Shown here piece by piece: positions 1 through 10,855 of a stretch of DNA of 64,000 nt. The notes below the pieces were generated by a model. The model saw only the letters and a list, made by a program, of their open reading frames with translations. It was not told where the DNA came from and did no database searches. Source of the stretch: Rotaria socialis (Eukaryota; Rotifera; Eurotatoria; Philodinida; Philodinidae); assembly GCA_905331475.1 (NCBI GenBank), contig CAJNYU010000269.1, positions 1 through 64,000 of the forward strand, in the 5' to 3' direction. Each line of letters starts with the position of its first letter. Position 1 is the stretch's first letter. A program made the position numbers and the translations under genes.

Positions 1-1516
1 GAAGTGAGATTTGTTAACTATAAATGCAATAATTTACAATATTCATGAAACAGATTTCCTAATATATTGTAAGTTAAGTAAATCACGACGAAATCTGTAT
101 TCTTTTCAAATATCTGAGCCTCCTCAAGCCTCCCCAATTGGGTTTTAGGGGAGGCTTGAGCCTCCCCAAGCCTAATGGCTCCGCCGATGCCCATGAAAAC
201 AATTTAAAAAAAATATGCATTTGAACGCGTTATTTTATTTCGAGCATGATTTCGCTAGAACATTTGCGTGTGTCATAAAACGCGTTTCAACAGTTTTTTC
301 ATCAATAAAAACGCAAAAAGCAAATATAGAATGCTTTCTGTAAATTCCGTTTTTTCTCAGTTGTAACACCTTGCCATTTTCGATAAACCCGTTTAAACCA
401 TTGAGAATATTTTACGATGCGACGATGAGTAGATTCGAACTTTGAACATTTTAAATAACTTAACTGATGGAGTTGCGCCATACTTACAGATAACATTATG
501 ATAATTACACGCCTATACTTAGTGAATATAAGAAGAAATTTTGTATTCTATTCGGCACTTATCGAAGTTTCGAAATAATATCTCTGCCTTTTCCATATCA
601 ATATTATTATATATCTAGAGCTAATTTCAATAGTTTCTGGGTTTAGCATTTATTCTTTTCAATTTCTTTTTAATATCAATTTGCATTAATTTAAGTATAA
701 AATCAATCTAAATTATGACAAATTCCTTTCAAAAGAAATTCAAAATCATTCAAAATAAAGTATTTTTAAAAATTATTATTTAGATCAAATCAATTTTATA
801 AATGTAAATTGCTCCCTCCCTAATATTTTTTGATAATAAATAATGATAATTTTTATTTCTTTTATTTTTAACTATATGAATATTTTGACTTTTAGTATAA
901 TCTAGGTATTTAGTGACCTTTTTATTTGATCCATCACTAGAAAAAATACTGACAAAAACTTCTAAATAGTATATCTATATAAATATTCAAGCTGTCAAGA
1001 GAGAGAAGAAAAAAACTAAGCTATTATCTAAACAAAGTATAGTAAAATAAACAAATAGTGTATAATAATTCTTTTTTTAATATATTTTTGTTTGAAAAGC
1101 GAGTTTATACAAATTAAATTTTAGTTCTAAAGATTCAAAAAAGAAGTGACGCTTAAAACACTAATATTCTTTTATTTAACACTGAAGTAATTTAAAAGAG
1201 TTAATTTTCATTAGAAAAATACTGTTGCAACGTATTTCCCAAATATACTGTTTTTTAGGTAAAAGATACGTTATTAAAGGCAAGTTTAAACTCGTTCAAG
1301 ATAATACGTTTAAGCGAATTTTTTAGAATCGGTTTTTTAAACAAAAACGATGTCTTTGTCCGAACGCATTTAAATGACTTTTATTAAAACGCGTTTTCAA
1401 ATGAAAAAACCTGTTGAAAGGTTAATCAACACGAAAAACGCCTTCTTTTCTTAAAATTTTGGGTTTAAACGCCAAAATAGCGTTGTTTTTTTTTAAAACC
1501 TCGCGTTGAAACGCAC
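1..1516. other. AT-rich stretch, no gene recognised
   Basis: No spliced or unspliced reading frame here looks coding. The only structure seen is the hairpin at 123-160 and scattered ACGCGTTT-like words near 280 and 1390. The missing front part of the GPCR-like fragment that begins at 1517 was looked for here and not found. Confidence 0.5.
123..160. repeat. 13-bp perfect inverted repeat (hairpin)
   Basis: CTCAAGCCTCCCC at 123-135 is answered by its exact reverse complement at 148-160 across a 12-nt loop. The same CCTCCCCAAGCC wording recurs just downstream to about 172. This GC-rich patch in AT-rich DNA looks like the end of a mobile element, but the other end is not visible in the window. 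Confidence 0.6.
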
Positions 1517-1936
1517 ATGTTTTCGAATTTTTTTTTCATGAGCAATACATTCATCTTATTATTTCATTTTTTGGTTCCTTTTGTTGCTAATCTCTTTTCA
1601 GCTATATTTATTATTTTGGGAAGTAGTGCTCGAAAAAGAAAGGCTCAAAAACAACTATCCTATCAGCAACATCTTCGTCAACAATTTAATGAACACAAAA
1701 ATCTTGTTATAAGTCCTAGAATTCTAGTCATTCTGTCAACGCCTCGCCTTATAATTTCGTTATCGTCCGGATGTGTGAAAGCCTCCCAGAATTCATGGCT
1801 ATATCTCATTGGTTATATTGTTTCGTTCATTTCTTCAACGTCTATTTTCTTAATATTTATTGTTCCATCGAAATTTTACATGAAACAATTCAAAGATACA
1901 ATCAATAGTTGGAAGCGACGAATGTTCTCATCGTGA
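1517..1936 (+). pseudogene. 3' fragment of a rhodopsin-like GPCR gene
   Basis: The 139-codon frame holds two hydrophobic blocks (about residues 11-36 and 92-118) around a basic loop (ARKRKAQ, then LRQQFNEHK) and a third weaker block near 65-82 containing PRLIISLSSGC. The end, PSKFY followed by a short basic tail, resembles TM7 and the cytoplasmic tail of class A receptors. The layout fits TM5-TM7 of the divergent rhodopsin-like receptors I recall as abundant in bdelloids. TM1-TM4 would need about 200 more residues upstream and none is recognisable, so I read it as a truncated remnant. An unrecognised upstream exon is the alternative. The ATG at 1517 may be just the first Met in the open stretch. 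Family assignment is from recalled resemblance, not a search. Confidence 0.55.
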
Positions 1937-2932
1937 CAGTTTACTTTTAGAAAACTGTGAATAGTTGTAAGTAACATAAATATTTGTAGACTGTATTATG
2001 CTTTCATTTAAACAAAACGCATCCTTTATAGCTTAATGTCTAAGTATCAGCTTTCGCTTTATCAATAAATATGAAAAAATGAAAATAAACATAAGTGATG
2101 AAAGAAAGCTATGCATTTTTATGATTGGGAGAGTGTGGGTGTGTATAATAAAAAAGAAAGCCACGACTACTCTTGATCGTTCTCAAGGATCTCCAGTAGG
2201 TATACTTTGCTCTGCATTGTCTTAAACTGAAAAATAGACGTTGAAGGAATATCTATAAAGAAATATTCTCATTTCTAAACAGTTTAAGTTCAAAGAAAGC
2301 AGAGAAATCTCTTTTTTCGTTCGGTGTGTGGAAATATTCAAAGACTTCTTACAGGTTTATACGGCAGTGGCAGTGCTTTCGGCTTTTGTTTAGAATTCTG
2401 TTTGAAATTATGTACTCCGAGTTCACTTGCTTGTTTTAAGTAGATTGTAAGAGTTGGCTTTCGTATATAGTGTCGATTGTGGTATGTTGGCTCGAATCGG
2501 TTATTTTAGTGTTGTCGTTTTGGAAGATTCTCATTGGTATTGATTAGTTGATCATATAGGCTTAAGAATAAAAGAATATTTTGTTGGATCAGATTGGAGA
2601 AAGCCTGTTGTTAAGTTGCTTCTCAGGACGATCATTCCGACGGTCTGAACGGACGTCTTAAGAGGCCTGATACGGCTGAAAAACGGTATAAGAAGGCATT
2701 AATTTTCACCTTATTTCGCCGTGATCCATCAGCTCGTTTTTAGGGTATATTTTCCTTGAGAAAACGATCAACGTTTTAAACACTATATGCATTGTTTTCT
2801 AAGCTGACCGACAACGGCGCTGTTTTTCGTCGTTTTATACCGTTTTTACGTCGTTTAATATCATTTACGGATCGTTTTCTTGGACATGGGTTTTTGAGTG
2901 TAGTTGCTATCATCAGTTCTGTTGCCTTATGA
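1937..2932. other. Intergenic, no gene recognised
   Basis: There are no convincing exons. The stretch 2630-2880 is richer in CG dinucleotides and contains an AAAAACGGTATAA word (about 2680) and its approximate reverse complement (about 2835), suggesting a degraded inverted repeat. Nothing else was identified. Confidence 0.4.
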
Positions 2933-2960
2933 GGGTGTGGGGTGTGGGTGTGGGGTATCG
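2933..2960 (+). repeat. Short interstitial telomere-like TGTGGG run
   Basis: GGGTGTGGGGTGTGGGTGTG and the following GGG form a few degenerate units of TGTGGG, the repeat reported for bdelloid telomeres. It lies eight bases before the target duplication of the 2975-3251 element. Too short to be a telomere; an interstitial scar or simple GT-rich sequence are both possible. Related GGGTGTGGGT words occur near 6786 and, inverted, near 6895. Confidence 0.4.
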
Positions 2961-2974
2961 GTGTGAGGTATGAT

Positions 2975-3251
2975 CAAGGGGGAAACGGCAGACTTGAAGT
3001 AGAAAAGTACATCAAAGTACTTTACTTGAAGTAAGCTTAAAGTAGCTTAAAGTAGCTCAAAGTAGTCCAAAGTAGTCCAAAGTAGCTTGAAGTAATTGCA
3101 AGTAACTTCAAGTGAATTTGAAGTTGAAAAGTACTTCAAAGTACTCTACTTGAAGTAAGCTTAAAGTAGCGCAAAGTAGCCTAAAGTAGCCTAAAGTAGC
3201 ACAAAGTAGCGCAAAGTACTTGAAGTACAAAAGTCTGCCGTTTCCCCCTTG
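2975..3251. mobile_element. hAT-like non-autonomous element with tandem-repeat cargo
   Basis: The element begins CAAGGGGGAAACGGC and ends with the exact reverse complement; the perfect terminal inverted repeat is 21 bp (2975-2995 and 3231-3251). It is flanked by perfect 8-bp direct repeats GGTATGAT (2967-2974 and 3252-3259), the target-site duplication length typical of hAT transposons. No transposase is present. The interior consists almost entirely of a 10-bp-period array (separate entry). Perfect TIRs and target duplication suggest recent insertion. Superfamily is inferred from the target-duplication length and C-rich terminus only. Confidence 0.85.
2996..3226. repeat. 10-bp-period AAAGTAG array in two higher-order copies
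   Basis: Units such as CTTAAAGTAG, CTCAAAGTAG, TCCAAAGTAG and CGCAAAGTAG follow each other at a 10-base step. The array is organised as two halves that each open with the same roughly 50-base leader (from about 2996 and again from about 3120), giving a higher-order repeat of about 124 bp. The 10-base step places each AAAG on the same face of the helix. It fills the hAT-like element from TIR to TIR. Confidence 0.85.
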
Positions 3252-3259
3252 GGTATGAT

Positions 3260-4543
3260 ATAAGGATAATCCAAAAGCACACCGACATCGACAGCTCTGG
3301 TTTGTGCCAAAGTGTTATGTTTGAAAACGAAAGTGGAGGAATTCATTTTGATATATGTTAAATACTTTTCTTCGCTTAAAAGCAACCTGTGATTCGGAAT
3401 ATTATTTTGTCTTATGTATTGCGTGCGCACGAGCCGTTTGGTCGAAAGATAAAGATTGAGAATGCTAGCTCGCCGTCTGGGTACAAGCACTCGGGTCATT
3501 ATTACTATATGCAAAGGCAATTGCAATATCAATCACATGAAGGATGCTGTCGTTTCTAAGAAATTTACAGGACGAAAATTTATTTTTCAGTTACCTCATC
3601 AAATACTCAAAATCAGAAACAAATATTTATCCTTCTTCACGTTTGCCACACGATGTTTTGTTCCCACACGAAGACCTCTCTTCTGGCGCTTACTGGGGAA
3701 GATAAAATAAAGGAATGGCAAAGAAAGAAATGGCTTGAGAGCAAAAAACATCTGTTTGGTTTATGCTCAGAAAAAACTGTCACTTCCCATTTTTCAACTG
3801 CACGAAAACAAAACATTTGAAATGATAATCACTCCTATTTATTGAGTGCCTTTACGCGACAGTTTCGCCATTCTCCTTTGACGCGGCTCTGTTGAAGACA
3901 GTGACACAGTCGAAGAATATTCAGCATGCATCAATTTTCAAGACAATAGTGCATAGACGAGGACCCATCTTCTCCAATGTATTATTTACTTTGCTCTAAT
4001 AGTATATATTATTGAAGTGAGTTTAATAGCAACTGTCCTGAGATTGGTAATGCTCTATTCGTCTGTGCTTGCAATCGCAGTTAGAGGTGTCAGCCGTCCG
4101 CTTGGAATCACGTCGGCTCTAACGAAGACATCGGGTTCAGCAAAAATCATCTGACGGCTTATACCTCTAATTGAAATAGACCAGGCCACCGATGTGGAAT
4201 TGTTGAGTGAAGTTCTTGCTTTTATCGAGGACCCCAGCTAACGGAAGGAACCCTTAATTTAAAGTCATGCTTTTCTTGATTAGTGTACGAGTCTCTCAAA
4301 GAGGAAATCCAATCATCTTACCATGCATAAATGCATGTCCATTTGGGTTGTTTGTTGACAGTGGTGGGTAAAACGATCAGCTTAACTGCTTGGATTGTCG
4401 ATGATGAGCTAGAATCACTGAAAATGATTCAGCTATTTTCATCAGTCTCTCCGTTACCGAGTGATAACTTCTATAAACATTGAAATCAATGTGTAATTTA
4501 ATCGATTGTGTTAATAACATTTTTATATTCTGTTTCAGATAAA
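3260..4543. other. Intergenic with a small inverted repeat
   Basis: No gene recognised. At 4084-4101 a TTAGAGGTGTCAGCCGTC word is matched in reverse complement, with two mismatches, at about 4153-4170, and between them CAGCCG/CGGCT words can form a nested hairpin (about 4091-4117). This could be a roughly 90-bp inverted-repeat element or a structured RNA; nothing decides between them. The end of this stretch is the 5' flank of the 4544 gene. Confidence 0.4.
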
Positions 4544-6564
4544 ATGAATCTTATTACTAGTGAGTTTCTTTTCGATTGATTTCAAGTTGGTGTAAGATTT
4601 AATCATGCATTTGTTTTCTTCAGCAATTTTAATAGTTTCAATCACGGTGATCGGCCTAGTTTACGGTCATTTAACACGGTCATCGTTGGCTGAGAATGTT
4701 TTCTTGCCGAAGGAAAGTTCAAGCGATCCATATGAGAATCGTTATGTACAAACAATATTTCGAATGAATAAAAAGGAGCTGATGCAAATACCGAAACTTG
4801 ACGATGAGGTATTTTTATTCAATCTAGAGCGAAATATCGATGACATGACGAGTAAGTGTATGAAGGCAAAGAAGAATTTCAGGATGAGGATGTCACAAAA
4901 TACAAATCGACTTGTCATCTTACCTTTACGTGTGGCAAAAGTTTAGATTATCAGTAAATTTACGAATTCTACGCTAACTCTTCCGCTAAGAATCTCTAGA
5001 CAAAAAGAAACGTTTTTTATTGCGATTAATTTTAGGCTTGGTTGTAATTAAAGATGTATCGATGATATTCGATGATAAACTCGACGAACAGCTATTATCA
5101 CAGCGTGACATTGAAGAGAAATGGGAAGATCTAGTTGTAGCGGGTCCGATTACTGTGAATTACATCAGTAATCTTATGCTAGTAGCCAGTAGAAGAGATT
5201 TTGCTTTAGTGCGACCGACACCCGATTATGTTTATACTCACATGAAATATCCGAATTCCTTTCGCGCCACTTTGGTTCAGGTTGCAAACGAAATGTACGC
5301 GGCATTTCTCGGTGCACATACCAATATGGATCGTATTCAGACGAATATGCAGCAGATACCGAATCATCTCAAGACCGCTCTCAAACTACTCACATCTGCT
5401 TCACCTCGTCTTATTAAAGCGTTACTTCCGCTAACATTGAGTAGTATTGAACGGATTGCCAGTCAATCGGTTGAATCAGCTAATTCAACATTTCAAAGCT
5501 ACACGAAACTTTCAGGATTGCTAGGTGAAATAACAGCAGTTACTAAATACACTCAGAATTCGACCGAACTCGTACTTGGGACAATAAACGATACCTGGAA
5601 TAACTCAACTAAAGAACAAGAATTATTAAATTCTCAACTCGAATGGATACGTCAAGAATTTGAAACCGCACGAGAAGCTCTACAGAAAGCTCAAAAAGAA
5701 TATCACGACGCGTATCATGCTATTCCGGGACGACGAAAGCGTTTTCTGGGAAGCGTCGGAAATTTCTTCGGTGGAATATTTAGCAGTGTGGTAAATGTTA
5801 TTGGTGGAGCATTGAATACTGTTGGATGCATTTTTGCTTCATGTAGTGGCAAGCCCAATAACTTGGCATTCGAAAATGCAAAAGCGAAAGCAGAATTGGC
5901 ATATAAACATTTGCAAGAAGCACAAGCCATATACGATACATGGTATGCGAAAATGTTGGAGAAGCAGAACACACTGACTGCTACTATCATACAATTATCT
6001 CAATTGGACATGGATAAAGTCGATCATCAGACCATTATTGATATTCTTGTCAAAGCAGCCAAAGAAATCGGTCATATACAAGAACAATGGAATCATATGA
6101 TTCGATTTTTTTCAAAAATCTCCATTCAAGCCGAACAGACACAAGAGACAATTCTATTTGAATTCGTTGCCGTTATTGAGGCAACCGAAATGATAAGCGG
6201 ATATTTGGATGACGCTGATCGAGAATTCTACGTCACATTGCTTCTTCAAACAGCAGATGATATAGATCGTGGAGCACATCTGTTGTATATTATGTCCAAA
6301 ACTTATTATGATGTTAGTGCTAAATATATGATGAATCAAATTGCTGGAATTTCAGGACTTTTGGTCACTCAAACAAATGAGGAACGTGAAAATCGAATGA
6401 AACAAATTGCTCAAGAAACACTTTCAACATCGGCAAAAGTGTCTCGTATGGCATTAGAACGGCGGCAACAATATGAACAACGAAATAAAGAGCGACAGGA
6501 TGTTTATCAACAATTTATTCAAGAAGCTAGTTTGAACGAATTTCAATCATCCATCGGAAAATAG
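4544..6564 (+). CDS. Secreted coiled-coil protein with furin-like site and Gly-rich hydrophobic segment
   Basis: Spliced model with consistent phases: 4544-4559, 4624-4851, 5036-6564, giving 590 aa. A start at 4605 without the first small exon also works in frame and gives an alternative signal peptide. Residues 1 to about 20 (MNLITTILIVSITVIGLVYG) form a signal peptide. Long amphipathic helices occupy most of the rest. At 314-317 is RRKR, directly followed by a glycine-rich hydrophobic stretch (about 318-345: FLGSVGNFFGGIF, then VVNVIGGALNTVGCIFASC), then renewed heptad-like helix to the C-terminus. There is no C-terminal membrane anchor or GPI signal. I do not recognise a named family. The plan of paired helical bundles around one hydrophobic hairpin recalls alpha-helical pore-forming proteins such as the haemolysin BL/ClyA type; this is shape only and weak. 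The frame is intact. Confidence 0.72.
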
Positions 6565-7688
6565 TACATTTCATTCGGTGCAACACTGTCGAAGGCGAAA
6601 AAGAGAAAATTGTCTTTGAAAGTTGCTCTTGAAGGCGAATTTAAAAATAAATTTGTATCGTGCACTTGAAGTGACGATAGAGAAATTGTGCAGTAAGAAT
6701 GATAAACAATTAAAAGTAATATAAGGTGGCCTAAAGGTCACTTTCTCTAAAACAAAATTGAATATCAGCATTAGGACTCGAACAGGGTGTGGGTACAGGT
6801 GGGTTTGATTGGGCCTATGGGTATTGGTGCAGATTTATGGTGGAAGTCTACATGGTTGAACTGCTTTGAGTCGCTCGTACCTACACTCGACCGTCACCCA
6901 CACCCTTAAGAAAGAATTCTACTTCTAGTGTTAGTACTTGTACGATGTAACCTTGTGAACCTTCAACTGACAAGAAAAATATATTCGATAGACAAACAAA
7001 CCCTTTTTCTACAGAATTAAATTCTCTATCGAGTAGGATCAGACTCCAATAAACGATAATTGTTAAATGTCTGAAAGATAGAAAATTGATTATGCGACAC
7101 ACGTTAACTTTTATCTTTCATCATTGCTCCATACATTGATACTGTTTTCTTTGTTGAGCTCGTGAACAATGACTGAACATTTGCGGTATCACTACACCTT
7201 ATCAATTTATCTGATAGAGAAGTCAGCAGATGAGGATTGAAATAAAAAGTTGCTGGCATTTGTGATGAAACCTTTTTTATTAAAATTAAATCTTCATTAG
7301 TACGTGATTGAGCGCCGGCGCTAAATAAAAGAGCTCAAATAATTCTGTCAGATTTTTCAATTTTATTGAAAAGGTCAATTGCGTTATTTGCCGGATTATT
7401 TCTTATGCAGCCTAAAACAAAAGAATCAGGAAAACTTTTACGAGCGATTCGAAGAAGCCGATCCCATAGTCCGAGTGAAAATGCTTTCTTTTTAACATAA
7501 AACGATATTTTTGGATATCAGGTTGTAATTTCATAGGATTACCGTCTTCATCGCTTCGATTATATGTGTTTTTGTAAAATAATGCTTTTTATTTCGAACG
7601 TCTTTTCTTAATATAATAATTAATCGGCGAAAATCGTTACCTTCAATACGTGTAAACGAGATTAAATCGAAACATTGATGCTTTTCTT
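6565..7688. other. Intergenic, no gene recognised
   Basis: No coding exon supported. GGGTGTGGGT at about 6786 and its reverse complement at about 6895-6904 bound a roughly 120-bp GT/AC-rich stretch, possibly a small inverted-repeat element. The remainder is unremarkable AT-rich sequence. Confidence 0.4.
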
Positions 7689-8313
7689 ACGAGGGAACGT
7701 TTTGAACTATCCAAGAGCTTTTGAGTTCGAAATTTTACCATAATGTAGAGTTCAGTGAGGTATGAAAAATCCCAAAAGAACAAATGTCCATAGGCCTTCT
7801 GTTCTGAGTTATAGGTATTTTACTGAAATCTCGTCCTGCAGCAGGGCATCTACGAAAAAATCAAATTGCAATATTTCGACCTGAAATTCCGCTCAAAGAC
7901 AGATCTATTTAACAATAGAATAGCCTGAAAATTTCAGCCCAGAAAAATACCGCATTACTGAGATATTCAAGTTCCAAAATACAGAAAATTTTATAATTTT
8001 TGGGGGATATACGTGTTAATTGAGACTTGAATATCTCAGCAATGGGTTACAATTTTGATCTGAAATTCTCAAGGCATTCTATTGTTAAATAGATCAGTCT
8101 TTGAGCAGAATTTCAGGTCGAAATATCACAGTTCGATTTTTTTCGTATATGCACTGCTACAGGATGAAATTTCAGTAAAATGCCTAGCTATAACCCAGAA
8201 CAGAAGGCTTATGGGCACTTGTTCTTTTGAAAATTTTCAGAACTCATCGAACTCTACCTTAGGAAAAAATTTCGAGCTCAAAAGCTCGTGAAAAGTTCAA
8301 AGCGCTCCCTCGT
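7689..8313. mobile_element. Near-complete palindromic element (long inverted repeat)
   Basis: The whole 625-bp segment folds on itself. It begins ACGAGGGAACG and ends with a near-exact reverse complement. Along the arms the same words recur inverted in the right order: AAGAGCTTTTGAG and CTCAAAAGCT; TTCTGTTCTG and CAGAACAGAA; TCGACCTGAAATT and AATTTCAGGTCGA; TATTTAACAATAGAAT and ATTCTATTGTTAAATA; ATATTCAAG and CTTGAATAT. Arms are about 290 bp with a short centre near 8000, at perhaps 85 percent identity by eye. No transposase. No clear target duplication at the chosen ends. Confidence 0.8.
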
Positions 8314-9616
8314 CAGTCACTTGCCGAGATAAAGGTACGCTGGGATGGACAATGAGAATGAGGCAGCAGTTAAACCCAAAGAATTTGAAATTCGCTTTCG
8401 AAACATAAGAAATTTCATATTATTCTAATGCACAAAAACAGTTCTTATTCCTATATCAGTTGTTGACATATAACTAGCTGCAATAAAAACACATTGTTTA
8501 GTCACAATGGCGCATACATCAGCCGACTATCTACTTAACTTTTTGATAAAGGATGAAAAATATTCTTGTTGAATAATGATAAAAAGCAAGCACAAAATTA
8601 TATGAGTTTTTTTCTGTTCTGGTATATTATATCAGCGTGATGCTTAAGTAGACATTTGTTGAGAACGAGAATGATTAGTTGAAAATAGAGTGAGTATTTT
8701 GAAACAACGAATGTGATAAATTCTTGCTAGCTTTATTGAATTGTTAAATAAATATAGAATTTTGCAATTGACAGTGGCTGAGCAAATGGGTTTAACATCG
8801 GACAATTTAATTCTATGTGAAACTATTGTTTCGTTGTCCGTTGATTTTTAGACATTATTTGTCGTTTTAACTGTGTTTGTTCGTGTGTTCAAGGCTATGA
8901 TTATGTTCATTGACGACTAATAACATACTCTTGAACTTGATGCCCTCAATCAAGATCAATACATGACATATCTCAGTGATAATATCATTGGGATTTTCTA
9001 AAAATCAAAGTGTCACCTAACCACATATAGATGGATAGATGGATAGATATATAGATATATAGATAGGTAGGTAGATAGATAAATAGATAGACACGTAACA
9101 GTTTCTTTTTGGAAAATCCCAATGATATTATCACTAAGATTTGTCATGCACTCATCAAGATATGTACATATAAATTATCTTTACAAGATCTTTCTTACAA
9201 GATAGTTCATTAGGATTGATATCCTGCAAAGAGTTAAAACTTTGTTTCTATAGGATAAAAACAATAAAATACTATTCTCTTTTATCTAATTATCGAACAT
9301 TGAGACAAAAAGTGGTCAAACATAGTCCATGTTTAAAATGAAGATAATAAATTTGTTTTCTTCTTTTCAGATAACACATATATGCCAACGAATATCTTCT
9401 TAATCATCAGTTAACTTATTGGATTAAGCGCATTTTTCTTCGTAGATTCTTATCTGTTTTTAATGAATTTCTGATTGAAATTTGGTTGAACCTGTTCACA
9501 TTAACTCAAGTAAAACTGAGAAAACAATTTAGTTCTTAATTATATGATTCTTTGTTCGTCCCTGCCTTGAAGATATCTAGATCAATTTTTACTGTTCTTA
9601 TAGGATCATCGTACTT
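8314..9616. other. 5' flank of the caspase gene, containing a palindromic microsatellite repeat
   Basis: No coding exon supported. TTCTTTTCAG at about 9361-9370 and the AG before 9604 are plausible acceptors, so one or more 5' untranslated exons of the caspase-like gene could lie here. The repeat at 8949-9165 is listed separately. Confidence 0.35.
8949..9165. repeat. Inverted repeat with a GATA microsatellite as its loop
   Basis: The left arm carries GTGATAATATCATTGGGATT (8976-8995) and the right arm its exact reverse complement (about 9116-9135). Similarity extends outward through CATGACA/TGTCATG to CAAGAT/ATCAAG. Between the arms, 9026-9092 is a degenerate (GATA/GGTA)n tract. A MITE whose centre became, or was, a microsatellite fits best. 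Confidence 0.75.
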
Positions 9617-10855
9617 ATGGGGAATCGGTTTCAGAATACAAATTCAGAACAAATCAGTTGGCCTCAATCAAAAAATATCAGTTTGGCTCAATCAGAACAA
9701 GCACCTCGAAGATTCGCCATAATCATTGGAAATAATAAATATGAAAATAAAAAATTAGAAAATTGTGTCAATGATGCGACTGAGCTTGCTGCATCCCTTG
9801 AAAGTGTCAACTATAAAGTGACACTTCAAACAAATGTCACATGTGATGAAATGCACCAGTGCATCAGAGATTTCACTGATTCTATTCAAGCTAACGATTT
9901 TATTATTTTTTTCTTTGCTGGCCATGGTGTTCAATGGGGTAATCAAAACTATCTTCTTCCGTGTGGCTGTAAAAAACTTGATAGTCGGGATGATATGGAG
10001 CGTTATGCGTTTAATGCGCAAACAATACTAGATACGATGGTTGAGAAAGAACCAAAATGTATTGTATTCTTACTTGATTGCTGTCGAGAATATTGGCTAC
10101 CCAAACATAAACGCGGAGACGCGGTAGATCAAGGGCTGACACCAATGAAATTATCAACAGAAACACTAATTGCATTTGCTTGTGCAGCGGGAGAAACAGC
10201 AAATGATTCTTCTTATGGATCAAAAAATGGAACATTTACAAAACATTTGTTAGAAAACATTAAGATTCCTGGTTTGGATGTAATGAAACTAATGCAAAGG
10301 GTAACGAGAGGTGTTAAAAAGGAAACAAGAAATGCACAACAACCATATTTGGTTTCCTCAATTACGGAAGATATTTATATAGTACCAGCAGGTAAACCAA
10401 AGTTTGCAATGTTTTTGTTGATTTGTAGCTTTGTTTCTAAACCGCTCACATTGTAAAATGTCAGCCTGGTTCTTATTTTAATATTGTTAACGTAATTAAT
10501 TAATTATTTTTCATATATAGAAACGATCCAAGCAACAAAGAGCACACCGACTATTCGGAAACCATTAAGTGCTAATACGCATAACCAATTAACAAGGGAA
10601 AAACAGTCGTATGAAGTAATGATCAATAAAAATTTTAATTCTCATCTGAATGATTGGAATCGTTGCTTTCAATTTATTTTAGAGCGCTGCTGATGATTCA
10701 GCTACTTCACAACTTGTGCCATCGAAAGGCAGTGACGAGTATATAATTATATTTAATATTAAGTGTAAATCTTTGATTATCTTTCTAGAATGGCTCATTC
10801 GACATCGAACGCGTCAGTAAAATGTAAGTGTGAAAGTGACATTTTCTATGTCTGA
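9617..10855 (+). CDS. Caspase-like cysteine protease (clan CD, C14-type)
   Basis: Exon 1 (9617-10391) carries the whole catalytic domain: RRFAIIIGNNKY at 31-42 (first strand), AGHGVQ with candidate catalytic His103, and FLLDCCRE with catalytic Cys at 156 (DCC as in metacaspases), followed by the small-subunit-like SSYGSKNGTFTKHLLE and a C-terminal PYLVSSITEDIYIVP. Further exons fit in phase at 10521-10615, 10683-10738 and 10789-10855, adding a Ser/Thr/Gln-rich tail; total about 330 aa. The last exon is uncertain because GTAAGT at 10824 could start another intron. No death-fold or other adaptor domain is visible. Such single-domain proteases cleave proteins after Asp or basic residues, depending on subfamily; which applies cannot be told. 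A divergent copy lies 1.3 kb downstream. Confidence 0.8.

Noticed and set aside
4544-6564. Viral class I fusion protein reading of the RRKR plus hydrophobic segment.
   Set aside because: No C-terminal membrane anchor, no Cys-loop pattern, no neighbouring retroelement genes, and host-type introns split the frame. An ordinary secreted helical protein is a better reading.
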